Part shown: positions 9,544 through 18,837 of the stretch, one piece after another
How positions within the stretch are numbered: position 1 is the stretch's first letter
Layout: every line of letters starts with the position of its first letter
Assembly (NCBI GenBank): GCA_025055435.1
Contig: JANWWN010000003.1
Location: 1-64,000, forward strand
Reading direction: 5' to 3'
From: Cyclobacteriaceae bacterium
Lineage (GTDB): Bacteria; Bacteroidota; Bacteroidia; Cytophagales; Cyclobacteriaceae
DNA length: 64,000 bases
The notes under the pieces: model-generated
Database searches by the model: none
What the model saw: the letters and a program-made list of their open reading frames with translations, nothing else
Told to the model about the DNA's origin: nothing
Program-made: the position numbers and the translations under genes

Positions 9544-10812
9544 TTAATATCCGTACTTTTCTTTCCATCTTTCGCGCAGGTACTTTCGCATCTCATCTTC
9601 CCGTGCATTTTTGCCCGGTTCGTAAAATACCATTCCTTTCACATTATCCGGCATAAATTCCATGAATGCGAAGTTTCCTTCGAAAGCATGGGCATACCGG
9701 TAGTTTTTGCCATAGTCCAGTTTTTTCATGAGTCCGGTAGGTGCGTTTCGTAAATCAAGTGGAACCGGTAAGTCACCGGTCTGACGCACGGTTTCCAAAG
9801 CTTTTTCAATAGCGGTGTAGCTGCTGTTGCTTTTGGGCGAACATGCCAGGTAAATCGCGCACTGCGAAAGGATAATGCGTGCTTCGGGATGTCCGATCAC
9901 ATCAACTGCCTGGAAAGCCGCATTGGCAAGCACCAATGCAGTAGGGTTTGCGTTACCGATATCTTCGGCCGCAAGAATCAGCATTCTGCGGGCAATAAAT
10001 TTTACATCTTCTCCGCCTTCAATCATACGGGCCAGGTAGTACACGGCGGCATTCGGGTCGCTGCCACGGATGGATTTAATGAAGGCAGAGATGATGTCAT
10101 AGTGTTGTTCTCCGCTTTTGTCATACAAAGCGATTTTTTGCTGAGCAACCCGGCTCGTTACTTCATTGGTGATGTGCACCGGGTCCGGCATGCTGTTGAC
10201 AATCAGTTCAAGCAAGGTCAGAGCACGGCGGGCATCACCGCCGGAAAGCCGAAGTAAGGCCTCGGTTTCCGTTATTTCGATTTTTCGATGTCGCAATATC
10301 ACATCTTCCGTGCACGCCCTGTCAAGCAGCTCGAGCAGGTGCTCGGGTAAAAGCGGTTTAAGCACATATACCTGGCATCGGGAGAGAAGTGCTGCATTAA
10401 CTTCGAACGATGGATTTTCGGTAGTTGCACCAATCAGGGTGATGATACCTTTCTCTACGGCTCCCAGCAAGGCATCCTGCTGCCCTTTGTTAAAGCGATG
10501 AATTTCGTCAATGAACAAGATCGCTTTGCCGGAGTTTCTGGCCTGCTCAATTACTTCACGTACATCGCGAACCCCCGAACTGATGGCACTAAGCGTAAAA
10601 AAGGGCTGACGGGTTTCGTGTGCCAGGCAACTGGCAAGCGTGGTTTTTCCGGTGCCGGGCGGCCCCCACAAAATCATGGAAGGGATATGTCCGGATCGGA
10701 CCGCCAGGTGCAGGGCACTTCCTTCCCCGGTGAGGTGCTCCTGTCCAACCAGCTGACTGAGCTTGACAGGGCGCATGCGTTCGGCCAGCGGAGGTAGTTC
10801 TGCTCGAGTCAT
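9544..10812 (-). CDS. rarA: Replication-associated recombination protein A (RarA/MgsA AAA ATPase)
   Basis: LAERMRPVKLSQLVGQEHL, ILWGPPGTGKTTLA, LFIDEIHRFNKGQQDALL motifs. Confidence 0.95.
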   Translation of the reverse strand: MTRAELPPLAERMRPVKLSQLVGQEHLTGEGSALHLAVRSGHIPSMILWGPPGTGKTTLASCLAHETRQPFFTLSAISSGVRDVREVIEQARNSGKAILFIDEIHRFNKGQQDALLGAVEKGIITLIGATTENPSFEVNAALLSRCQVYVLKPLLPEHLLELLDRACTEDVILRHRKIEITETEALLRLSGGDARRALTLLELIVNSMPDPVHITNEVTSRVAQQKIALYDKSGEQHYDIISAFIKSIRGSDPNAAVYYLARMIEGGEDVKFIARRMLILAAEDIGNANPTALVLANAAFQAVDVIGHPEARIILSQCAIYLACSPKSNSSYTAIEKALETVRQTGDLPVPLDLRNAPTGLMKKLDYGKNYRYAHAFEGNFAFMEFMPDNVKGMVFYEPGKNAREDEMRKYLRERWKEKYGY

Positions 10813-10895
10813 TTTGCAAGGTAAGGAGTCAATGGATACTTCCGGCTGTTCACTTGTTTATTAACGGCTATACCTATATTTTTGTGCTCCAAAAT

Positions 10896-10968
<73 letters not shown>

Positions 10969-10987
10969 CAACAAGGGCAACAAGGCG

Positions 10988-11905
10988 TTGCCCTATTTTA
11001 TTTTTCCCTTGGTTGTGGCAGATACTGTTTTCCGTTCCGGTTTTGTAAGTATAGTGGGTAAACCCAATGTGGGTAAATCTACCCTGTTAAACCGCCTGGT
11101 GGGCGAGCGTTTGTCCATTATCACACCGAAGGCGCAGACCACCCGTCATCGTATTCTGGGTATCCTTCAGGGCAGTAACTATCAAATTGTTTTTTCCGAT
11201 ACACCCGGAATCATCAAGCCAAGCTATGCCCTGCATGAGATTATGATGCAATATGTTCATTCATCCGTAGAAGATGCGGACGTGATTTTGCTGATGGTAA
11301 CACCCGATGAAGCATCCGATGAAACCGTGATGGCGCAACTGAAAAAACGCAAGGGTCCGCTGCTTATAGTCATTAATAAGTCGGATTTGCTTCAGCCGGT
11401 ACAGGTGGAGGAGAAAATCAGATACTGGCGGCAGAGCTGTCCGGATGCCCGGGAGGTTATCGCCATTTCGGCAGTTACCGGGTTTAACTGCGATGTGTTA
11501 CTGGAAACCATTTTAAAGTATTTGCCGGAACATCCGCCATATTTCGGAAGCGATGAATTAACCGATAAGTCGGAGCGCTTTTTGGCGGCCGAAATACTTC
11601 GCGAAAAAATTTTCCTTCATTTGTCTCAGGAGGTGCCTTACAGCACTGAAGTGGTGGTTACGCAGTTCAAGGAGGAAGGCGATTTGCTGCGTATTTCTGC
11701 AGAGATATATGTGGAACGGGCCAGCCAGAAGGCCATTATTATTGGCAAGAACGGTACCATGTTGAAAAAGCTGGGCACCGCAGCACGAAAAGACATGGAA
11801 GCGTTCTTCGGAAAAAAAGTTTTTCTTGAAACACATGTGAAGGTGGCCGAAAACTGGAGGAAGCAAAAAGATAAGTTAAAACGATTTGGATACCTGGAAG
11901 ATTAA
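10988..11905 (+). CDS. era: GTPase Era
   Basis: SGFVSIVGKPNVGKSTLLNRL, KAQTTRHRILGI, DTPGI, NKSD, KH domain AIIIGKNGTMLKKLG; no in-frame ATG at start, candidate starts TTG 10988, TTG 11009, GTG 11015. Confidence 0.93.
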   Translation: MPYFIFPLVVADTVFRSGFVSIVGKPNVGKSTLLNRLVGERLSIITPKAQTTRHRILGILQGSNYQIVFSDTPGIIKPSYALHEIMMQYVHSSVEDADVILLMVTPDEASDETVMAQLKKRKGPLLIVINKSDLLQPVQVEEKIRYWRQSCPDAREVIAISAVTGFNCDVLLETILKYLPEHPPYFGSDELTDKSERFLAAEILREKIFLHLSQEVPYSTEVVVTQFKEEGDLLRISAEIYVERASQKAIIIGKNGTMLKKLGTAARKDMEAFFGKKVFLETHVKVAENWRKQKDKLKRFGYLED

Positions 11906-11980
11906 CCCGTAGGCCGGAACCTGCCACTGGTTTGGATAACCGTATGAGTGGCCACTGGTTTGTGGAAACCATTAAATAAT

Positions 11981-13288
11981 ATGGCGAACATCGTAGCGAT
12001 AGTTGGGCGTCCGAATGTAGGCAAGTCAACGTTATTCAATCGCCTGATTGAGAAGCGCCAGGCTATTATGGATGACGTGCCGGGAGTTACGCGCGATCGC
12101 CACTATGGTTATGCAGAGTGGACCGGGAAATATTTTACCGTCATTGACACCGGAGGCTATGTAACCGGCTCGGAAGACAAGTTTGAAACGGAAATACGCA
12201 AGCAGGTTGAAATGGCCCTGGATGAGGCCACGGTTATAATCTTTGTGGTGGACTGCAAGGACGGACTAACCGGTTATGATAAAGACTTTGCCAACGTTAT
12301 CCGTGCTTCAGGTAAGCCGGTATTGGTAGCCGCCAACAAAGCCGATACGCCGGATAAAACACCTTATGCTGCCGAGTTTTACCAGCTGGGTTTCGAAAAA
12401 GTTTTTCCTATATCGGCCGAGAATGGTGCCGGCACTGGCGAGCTGTTGGATGAATTGGTGAGCTTTTTCCCTACCGAAGGAACAGAAGACCCTTTTGCCG
12501 GCATTCCGAAAATTGCCATACTCGGCCGGCCCAACGTGGGTAAATCATCGTTGCTCAATGCTTTGCTGGGCCACGAACGCACCATCGTAACCGATGAAGC
12601 GGGTACTACGCGCGATGCCATCCATTCGCATTACAAACTTTACGGCAAAAATTTTATTCTGATTGATACAGCTGGTATAAGGAAAAAATCCAAAGTACGC
12701 GATCATATAGAATTTTATTCGGTGCTGCGCTCGCTTCGTGCACTGGAGGAAAGCGATGTATGCATTATTGTGCTGGACGCAACACGGGGTATTGAATCAC
12801 AGGATGTAAACATCATTAGCCTGGCCCATCGCCAGGGGAAGGGTATCGTAATTCTGGTCAATAAATGGGATTTGATTGAAAAAGATGAAAAGACAGCCGA
12901 CCGGTTCCGAAAGGATATACTGGATAAACTGGCTCCCATTGACTATATACCCATTTTGTTTGGTTCGGCCCTTACCAAACAACGTATCTTTCAGGTTATT
13001 GAAAAAGCAGTGGAAGTTTACCACAACAAAACCGTCAAAATTCCCACTTCCCGCCTGAATGAAGCCATTTTGCCGGAAATTGAGCGGTATCCTCCGCCGG
13101 CCATAAAGGGTAAATTCATTCAGATCAAATACATCACACAGTTGAACGCAAGGTTTCCAACGTTTGCATTGTTCTGCAATCTTCCCCAGTATATTCAGCC
13201 GCCTTATGAGCGCTACCTGGAAAACAAAATGCGTGAGCACTTTAAGCTGGAGGGTGTGCCGGTGCGACTGATTTTCAAAAAGAAATAA
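11981..13288 (+). CDS. der: Ribosome biogenesis GTPase Der (EngA)
   Basis: Two tandem G domains (VGRPNVGKSTLFNRL; LGRPNVGKSSLLNAL) plus C-terminal KH-like domain; ATG 11981 chosen (MANIVAIVGRPNVGKST). Confidence 0.95.
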   Translation: MANIVAIVGRPNVGKSTLFNRLIEKRQAIMDDVPGVTRDRHYGYAEWTGKYFTVIDTGGYVTGSEDKFETEIRKQVEMALDEATVIIFVVDCKDGLTGYDKDFANVIRASGKPVLVAANKADTPDKTPYAAEFYQLGFEKVFPISAENGAGTGELLDELVSFFPTEGTEDPFAGIPKIAILGRPNVGKSSLLNALLGHERTIVTDEAGTTRDAIHSHYKLYGKNFILIDTAGIRKKSKVRDHIEFYSVLRSLRALEESDVCIIVLDATRGIESQDVNIISLAHRQGKGIVILVNKWDLIEKDEKTADRFRKDILDKLAPIDYIPILFGSALTKQRIFQVIEKAVEVYHNKTVKIPTSRLNEAILPEIERYPPPAIKGKFIQIKYITQLNARFPTFALFCNLPQYIQPPYERYLENKMREHFKLEGVPVRLIFKKK

Positions 13289-13326
13289 AAATCTTACGCC
13301 CTTCTGCTTGCTTGTGCCGGATATTG

Positions 13327-13334
13327 TATATTTG
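13327..13334 (+). promoter_or_regulatory. Bacteroidetes-type -7 promoter box upstream of small lipoprotein gene
   Basis: TATATTTG matches TAnnTTTG, 26 bp before ATG 13360. Confidence 0.5.
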
Positions 13335-13359
13335 CGGCTGTTTTAAAAACCTGTAAACC

Positions 13360-13527
13360 ATGAAAAAGTTATTTGCACTTGCACTGGTTGCCAGCTTCGC
13401 ACTTGCTTTCACTGCCTGTGGAAAGAAAGCAGAAGAAGCTACCACTGAGCCTGCACAAACTGAAACGCCTGCTGCTGAACCGGCTCCTGCCGATACTACT
13501 GCAGCCGACACTACTGCAGCTCAGTAA
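13360..13527 (+). CDS. Small Ala/Thr/Glu/Pro-rich lipoprotein (55 aa)
   Basis: Below ORF-track length cut-off; MKKLFALALVASFALAFTACGKKAEEATTEPAQTETPAAEPAPADTTAADTTAAQ*; lipobox-like FTAC; flanked by promoter box and strong terminator. Confidence 0.8.
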   Translation: MKKLFALALVASFALAFTACGKKAEEATTEPAQTETPAAEPAPADTTAADTTAAQ

Positions 13528-13553
13528 TCAATCAGTTGCTCAGAATTCCCGGG

Positions 13554-13582
13554 AAGGCTTTAGACAACTAAAGCCTTTTTTA
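13554..13582 (+). terminator. Rho-independent terminator
   Basis: AAGGCTTTAG-ACAA-CTAAAGCCTT followed by TTTTA. Confidence 0.85.
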
Positions 13583-13592
13583 TTTTTATGCC

Positions 13593-14219
13593 GTGCAGCA
13601 TTTAACAGAACTGGACAAGCTTCTCCAATCTCATATTCCTTTCAGGGCGGTGGCTTATTGTTTGAACTTATGGAGTAAATACCCGTTTGTTTTAAAAATT
13701 ACCCCGGGCCGCAATACCAAGGCCGGTGACTTCTGCTTTCGGAAAAATCAATACTGCATTTCGGTTAACCGCGACCTGAATCCTTACCTTTTTCTGATTA
13801 CCCTGATTCACGAAATCGCCCATGCTGTCGTTTACCGGGAAATGGGTAACCGGTGTGAACCCCACGGTTCGGAATGGAAACGAACATTCCGGCAGCTGAT
13901 GGAACCCTTATTGGTACCTGAAGTTTTTCCGGAGGAGCTCATTTTTCAACTTCAGCGACACCTGCAAAATCCATCCGCTTCATCTTTTGCCGATGCAGAC
14001 TTAACGCGTTGTCTGCGGAATTACGATGTAAAACCGGATGGTAAGGCATTACTGGCAGACCTACCCGAGCGTACCGTGTTTCAGCTTCAGGGACGTTGGT
14101 TTATTAAAGGTCCGGCGCGGCGCACGCGTTTTGCCTGCCGCGATATGCACAACAAAAAAATCTACCTGGTACCCGGGCAGGCGTTGGTAAGTGCAGTACA
14201 ACAGGGTTTGTTTTCGTAA
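13593..14219 (+). CDS. SprT-like domain zinc metalloprotease-family protein
   Basis: LITLIHEIAHAVVYREMGNRCEPHGSEWKRTFRQLM (HExxH plus second His region); GTG start. Confidence 0.8.
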   Translation: MQHLTELDKLLQSHIPFRAVAYCLNLWSKYPFVLKITPGRNTKAGDFCFRKNQYCISVNRDLNPYLFLITLIHEIAHAVVYREMGNRCEPHGSEWKRTFRQLMEPLLVPEVFPEELIFQLQRHLQNPSASSFADADLTRCLRNYDVKPDGKALLADLPERTVFQLQGRWFIKGPARRTRFACRDMHNKKIYLVPGQALVSAVQQGLFS

Positions 14220-14234
14220 GGGAGGAAAGTAATC

Positions 14235-14260
14235 GCGGGCTGAGCGAAGCCGAAGCCCGC
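14235..14260. repeat. Intergenic inverted repeat (REP-like) between convergent genes
   Basis: GCGGGCT-gagcgaagccga-AGCCCGC, nested GGCT/AGCC; no T-tract. Confidence 0.5.
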
Positions 14261-14264
14261 CTCA

Positions 14265-16166
14265 CTAAAACCGATACCGTACAAAGGCTTCGATAGCCTC
14301 GTATTCTGCCAAACCCAGCCGGTTGTAGGCTTCGGCTGTGGCATGGTTGCGGTCTTCTGCGCGTACCCAAAACTCGCGCTTGTCGGTGCCGGGAAACAGG
14401 GCGCTGTCTTTCTGCGACTGGTGTTTAAAAATAGCTTTGCGCTTACGCAGCAGTTCACCCGGACTGAGCGGCACGGCCATTTCAATTTGGTCGATGTCCC
14501 ATTCCTGCCAGGCACCCCGGTACAACCACACGTAGCAGTTCTTCATCCAGGATTTGTGCTTCAACCTGTCAACAGCCCGGAAGATGGCATTCAGGCAAAC
14601 ACGGTGTGTGCCATGAGGGTCCGATAAATCACCGGCAGCATAAATCTGGTGTGGCCTAACTTTTTCCAGCAGGTCAATAATTATCCGGATATCTTTTTCG
14701 CTCAGCGGTTTCTTTTTAACCAGGCCGGTTTCATAAAACGGCATATCCAGAAAGTGAATCTGATTATCCGGAATGCCAACGTATCTGCAGGCTGCTTTGG
14801 CTTCGCCTCTGCGAATCAATCCTTTAATCGTCAACACTTCGGGGCTGTCCACTTCGGCCGGCTTTTTCTTTTTAAGTGATTGAACTACCTGTCGAAATAA
14901 TTTTTCGCTGGCCGATTTGTTAAGCTTAAACACCTCGCTGAAGTCGTTAACGAAATCAGCGAACCGGATAACATCGTCATCAAACACGGCAATGTTGCCG
15001 GAAGTCTGATAGGCTACATGTACTTCATGTCCCTGGTCAACCAGGCGGATAAACGTCCCGCCCATCGAAATCACATCGTCATCGGGATGGGGTGAAAAAA
15101 TGACAACGCGTTTTGGAAAAGGTTTGGCGCGCTCGGGTCGGTGGGTATCATCCGCATTGGGTTTTCCGCCCGGCCACCCGGTGATGGTATGCTGCAGTTC
15201 GTTGAAGATGCGGATGTTGACCTGATAGGCCGATCCGTACTCGGTAAGGATATCGGCCATGCCATGCTCCATGTAATCGTTGTTGGTAAGTTTGAGTATG
15301 GCTTTGCCGGTTTTCAGACTTAACCATACCACCGCTTTGCGCACCAGTTTGTCGGTCCATTTATCAACGTGGCCGATCAGCCAGGGTGTTTTAATGCGTG
15401 TAAGTTCGGATGAGGAAGCCTCATCGAGCACCACCAGTGCGTTGGGATGACGTTGAAGGAAAGAGGAGGGATTCTGATCGGTTACCGGACCTTCCACTGC
15501 TTTCTGGATGATGGGTGCTTTGCCTTCGCCCCAGGCCATCAGGATAATTCTTCTGGCTTTCAATATGGTGCCCACGCCCATGGTGATCGCTTTGGTAGGT
15601 ACGTTTTCTTCACCGAAGAAATCGCTTGCAGCATCGAGCCGCGTAACCTGGTCGAGGGTGATTAAGCGGGTAGCGGATTTTTCGGAAGAGCCGGGTTCGT
15701 TGAAACCAATGTGCCCCGTGCGACCGATACCGAGTATCTGGAGGTCAATACCACCCAGCTTTTCAATTTTGGCTTCATACTCCTGACAAAATGCGCTGAT
15801 TTTTGATTTGGGCAATGTTCCATCGGGGATATGAATGTTTTTTTTCGGTATATCGATATGATCGAACAGATGCTCATTCATGAAGCGCACATAGCTCTGC
15901 AGGGAGTCGGGCTGCATGGGGTAGTACTCGTCCAGATTGAACGTGTACACATTATGGAAGCTGAGTCCTTCGCTTCGGTGCAGGTTTACCAGTTCTTCGT
16001 ACACACGCACCGGCGTTGAGCCGGTGGCTAAGCCCAACACACAATGCCTCTTTTCCCGCTGACGCATTCGGATAAGATGCGCGATTTCGCGCGCAACAAA
16101 TACCGATGCCTCATCGGAAGTTGGAAAAATTTTTACCGGTATTTTTTCGGGGGTATCCGTGCTCAT
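14265..16166 (-). CDS. nagB: Glucosamine-6-phosphate deaminase fused to C-terminal PIG-L/LmbE-type deacetylase-like domain
   Basis: N-term LGLATGSTPVRVYEELV, FNLDEYYPM, IGFNEPGSS (NagB); C-term VVIFSPHPDDDVISMGGTFI and DLSDPHGTHRVCLNAIFRA (PIG-L). Confidence 0.92.
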   Translation of the reverse strand: MSTDTPEKIPVKIFPTSDEASVFVAREIAHLIRMRQREKRHCVLGLATGSTPVRVYEELVNLHRSEGLSFHNVYTFNLDEYYPMQPDSLQSYVRFMNEHLFDHIDIPKKNIHIPDGTLPKSKISAFCQEYEAKIEKLGGIDLQILGIGRTGHIGFNEPGSSEKSATRLITLDQVTRLDAASDFFGEENVPTKAITMGVGTILKARRIILMAWGEGKAPIIQKAVEGPVTDQNPSSFLQRHPNALVVLDEASSSELTRIKTPWLIGHVDKWTDKLVRKAVVWLSLKTGKAILKLTNNDYMEHGMADILTEYGSAYQVNIRIFNELQHTITGWPGGKPNADDTHRPERAKPFPKRVVIFSPHPDDDVISMGGTFIRLVDQGHEVHVAYQTSGNIAVFDDDVIRFADFVNDFSEVFKLNKSASEKLFRQVVQSLKKKKPAEVDSPEVLTIKGLIRRGEAKAACRYVGIPDNQIHFLDMPFYETGLVKKKPLSEKDIRIIIDLLEKVRPHQIYAAGDLSDPHGTHRVCLNAIFRAVDRLKHKSWMKNCYVWLYRGAWQEWDIDQIEMAVPLSPGELLRKRKAIFKHQSQKDSALFPGTDKREFWVRAEDRNHATAEAYNRLGLAEYEAIEAFVRYRF

Positions 16167-16969
16167 TTTATCTGATGATGTTGTAGAACTTTTCTTACCG
16201 AACCAAATTTTTTCAGGAGCTTTTCTGCTTTATCCTGTGGCACCTTTAATGCTTCCATAATCATGCGCGTACCGCGGTGGATGAGCTTGTTGTTGGTGAG
16301 TTGCATGTCCACCATTCGGTTATCTTTTACGCGCCCCAGTTTAATCATGGTGGTGGTCGAAATCATGTTCAGCACCAGTTTTTGTGCCGTACCCGATTTC
16401 ATCCGGGTGCTTCCGGTAACTACTTCCGGCCCGACAATTACCTCCACCGGATAGTTCGCATAGCGCGCCACCTCGGTGTCGGGATTGCAGGTAATGCAAC
16501 CGGTGATAATTCCCTGTTGTTGTGCCCGTTTCAGTCCGCCAACCACGTATGGAGTACGGCCCGAGGCGGCTATGCCGATGAGTATGTCTTTTTTGCTGAT
16601 GCGGTGTTTCTTTAAATCCTTCCACGCCTGCTCTTCATCATCTTCAGCGAATTCAACGGCTTTACGAATGGCCTGGTCGCCACCGGCAATCAGACCGATT
16701 ACGCGACCGTGCGGCAGGCCGTAAGTGGGCGGAATTTCACTGGCATCCACAATACCCAGTCGCCCGCTGGTGCCGGCACCGATGTAAAACAGCCGGCCAC
16801 CTGCTTTCATTTTCTTTACAACCGCACGCACCAGTTTTTCGATCTGCGGAATGGCTTTTTCCACAGCGTAGGGAACAGTCTTGTCTTCTTTATTTATGGC
16901 TTTTAATAAAGCGGTGATGCTTTGCTTTTCGAGTTTGCGGTAATGCGATGGTGATTCGGTAATGCTCAT
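16163..16969 (-). CDS. murQ: N-acetylmuramic acid 6-phosphate etherase
   Basis: FYIGAGTSGRLGIVDASEIPPTYG, GIAASGRTPYVVGGL, VTGSTRMKSGTAQKLVLNMIST motifs. Confidence 0.95.
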   Translation of the reverse strand: MSITESPSHYRKLEKQSITALLKAINKEDKTVPYAVEKAIPQIEKLVRAVVKKMKAGGRLFYIGAGTSGRLGIVDASEIPPTYGLPHGRVIGLIAGGDQAIRKAVEFAEDDEEQAWKDLKKHRISKKDILIGIAASGRTPYVVGGLKRAQQQGIITGCITCNPDTEVARYANYPVEVIVGPEVVTGSTRMKSGTAQKLVLNMISTTTMIKLGRVKDNRMVDMQLTNNKLIHRGTRMIMEALKVPQDKAEKLLKKFGSVRKVLQHHQIK

Positions 16970-17802
16970 GCTTTCTGATGGTACAAAGTAAGTCCGGCTA
17001 TCGGGCTTTCGACAATACGGCCCACTCTTAATCCTTTATCGCTTCCGGCCTGACGCAGCACATCGCTGAAGTAAAAGGCCACCGAGCCGGTAAAGTGAAC
17101 CGGCAGACTGGTTGCGCGTTCGTACTTGCAAACATTTTTTTCAAAAAATTCCGCAAATCCATCGTACACCAGTTTATAGCAATACGGTTCGCGCAGGTGC
17201 TGGAAGATGAAATGCGAAAAGCTGCCAAGGAAGCGACCGGGCATATCTTCGCTGTAGACCCGGCTGAGGATTTCATCCTTACTCATCGGAAAACGTTTTT
17301 TAAACTGGTCCCACAGGCGCGGAGGCAGGTCTTTTCTAAGATAATCGGCAATGATGCGTTTGCCCATCCATGCGCCCGAGCCTTCATCGCCCAGCACATA
17401 GCCGAGTGAGGTTACGTTTTCGACAATTTTCTTTCCATCGTAGTAACAGGAATTGGCACCTGTGCCCAGAATACAGGCAATGCCTTCCTCGTGGCCGCAC
17501 AATGCACGGGCAGCGGCTTCCAGATCATGCCATACTTCGATGTAAGCATCGGCAAAGTAGCGCTGCATGACATTGCGTATTACCTGCCGGTTTTTATCAG
17601 ACGAACACCCTGTTCCATAGTAATAAATCTCTTTAACCGGATTTTTAATCTGCGGAAGCAGAACTTCGCGAATTTCCCGATCGAGTTGCTCTTCGGGCTG
17701 ATAGTACGGGTTGAATCCCAGGGTTTGCGCCTGCTCCACTTTCCCATTGTGCAGCATACGCCAATCGGTTTTTGATGCTCCGCTGTCGGCAATCAGTATC
17801 AT
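16966..17802 (-). CDS. BadF/BadG-type N-acetylglucosamine (or MurNAc/GlcNAc) kinase
   Basis: MILIADSGASKTDWRM phosphate-1 motif, CILGTGANSCYYDG, LGDEGSGAWMGKR; 4 bp overlap with murQ. Confidence 0.88.
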   Translation of the reverse strand: MILIADSGASKTDWRMLHNGKVEQAQTLGFNPYYQPEEQLDREIREVLLPQIKNPVKEIYYYGTGCSSDKNRQVIRNVMQRYFADAYIEVWHDLEAAARALCGHEEGIACILGTGANSCYYDGKKIVENVTSLGYVLGDEGSGAWMGKRIIADYLRKDLPPRLWDQFKKRFPMSKDEILSRVYSEDMPGRFLGSFSHFIFQHLREPYCYKLVYDGFAEFFEKNVCKYERATSLPVHFTGSVAFYFSDVLRQAGSDKGLRVGRIVESPIAGLTLYHQKA

Positions 17803-17808
17803 CGGTAT

Positions 17809-18045
17809 TTATCTTTTCAACTTTCCAATCACTTTGAATTTATCGAACACCGAAGCCGTGTGAGGGGCATCTTTTAGCTCATCGGTTAAATCCTGCCCGG
17901 CCCAGTGTTCGTAGTGCGTTCCGGTTTTCCACAGGCGCGACCGCGAAACATCGTAAATCTTACCTTCATAGGCAATCCATACTTCCGGCTTATCGCGTCC
18001 GTTGCGCAGGGCAAGTTGTTCGCTCGTGTATTCGGGTAATTCCAT
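17809..18045 (-). CDS. Cytochrome b5-like heme/steroid-binding domain protein
   Basis: 78 aa; VWIAYEGKIYDVSRSRLWKTGTHYEHWAGQDLTDELKDAPHTASVFDKFKVIGKL. Confidence 0.85.
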   Translation of the reverse strand: MELPEYTSEQLALRNGRDKPEVWIAYEGKIYDVSRSRLWKTGTHYEHWAGQDLTDELKDAPHTASVFDKFKVIGKLKR

Positions 18046-18783
18046 TCAGCGCGAAGTAAGCCGGGCGTAATCGTCTAACAACATGTAGAGCATTTTTACC
18101 GGAGGTAAATCGGATTGTATGCCTGTAATCTGTTTTACTTTTTCCGTTACGGCCAGCAAGGGCTTGTCATTACCGGTGTTGCGGTACACCTCCAGCGCCT
18201 GGCGAATAATTTCCACATGTTCATCAGTCAGAAGAGTTGACTGTGGAAACACAGGTTGATAACCGGCCTGCTGATCTTCCTTAAGCGGTGCAAATAATTC
18301 GGAAGCGGTAGTCTCCGATGGCTGCACCAGTTTTACTACAGCAGTTCCTGCAGCCATGTCGCCCAGCCGTTGTCCGCGTCCGCCGGCAGCAATGGTTATC
18401 ACGGCAATGGCACCCGGTAAGCCGAATACGGATGAAAGTAAAATGTCAACAAAGCGCAACAACCAGCGGATAAGGTAGTTGCCCAAAGTAGGCGGAGCAC
18501 CATCGGTGCGTACAACTTTAATGCGCACAATGCGTTTGCCGGGACTTTGACCATCCATGAGCACCTCGAATGCAAGGTGGTACAAGGCAAGAGGAAGGAA
18601 GATGGTGAAAATTACTATTGCGGCCGATTGCAGATTGAAGTAGTCATAAATGAACGATACTATAAAAATGTACATGATAATGATGGTAAAATCGATAATA
18701 AAAGCGCCAATCCGGTCGCCCACACTCGCCACCGGGTACTTTATCACTACATTCTGGGTGGTTTGTACAGATATGGTTTGCAT
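18046..18783 (-). CDS. RDD family membrane protein
   Basis: VASVGDRIGAFIIDFTIIIMYIF, SPGKRIVRIKVVRTDG; inner Met start (MQTISVQTTQNVVIKYP) preferred over 18846. Confidence 0.88.
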   Translation of the reverse strand: MQTISVQTTQNVVIKYPVASVGDRIGAFIIDFTIIIMYIFIVSFIYDYFNLQSAAIVIFTIFLPLALYHLAFEVLMDGQSPGKRIVRIKVVRTDGAPPTLGNYLIRWLLRFVDILLSSVFGLPGAIAVITIAAGGRGQRLGDMAAGTAVVKLVQPSETTASELFAPLKEDQQAGYQPVFPQSTLLTDEHVEIIRQALEVYRNTGNDKPLLAVTEKVKQITGIQSDLPPVKMLYMLLDDYARLTSR

Positions 18784-18837
18784 CCCAATAAAATTTGTGT
18801 ATTCTTCAGCAGGAAACCTGACGGACTTATGCAAATT

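Noticed and set aside
12797-13240. 147 aa ORF antisense to der
   Set aside because: Fully inside der; shadow ORF
18547-18837. 97-codon N-terminal extension of the M19 dipeptidase ORF
   Set aside because: Overlaps the divergent RDD gene; the inner Met starts a clean lipoprotein signal peptide
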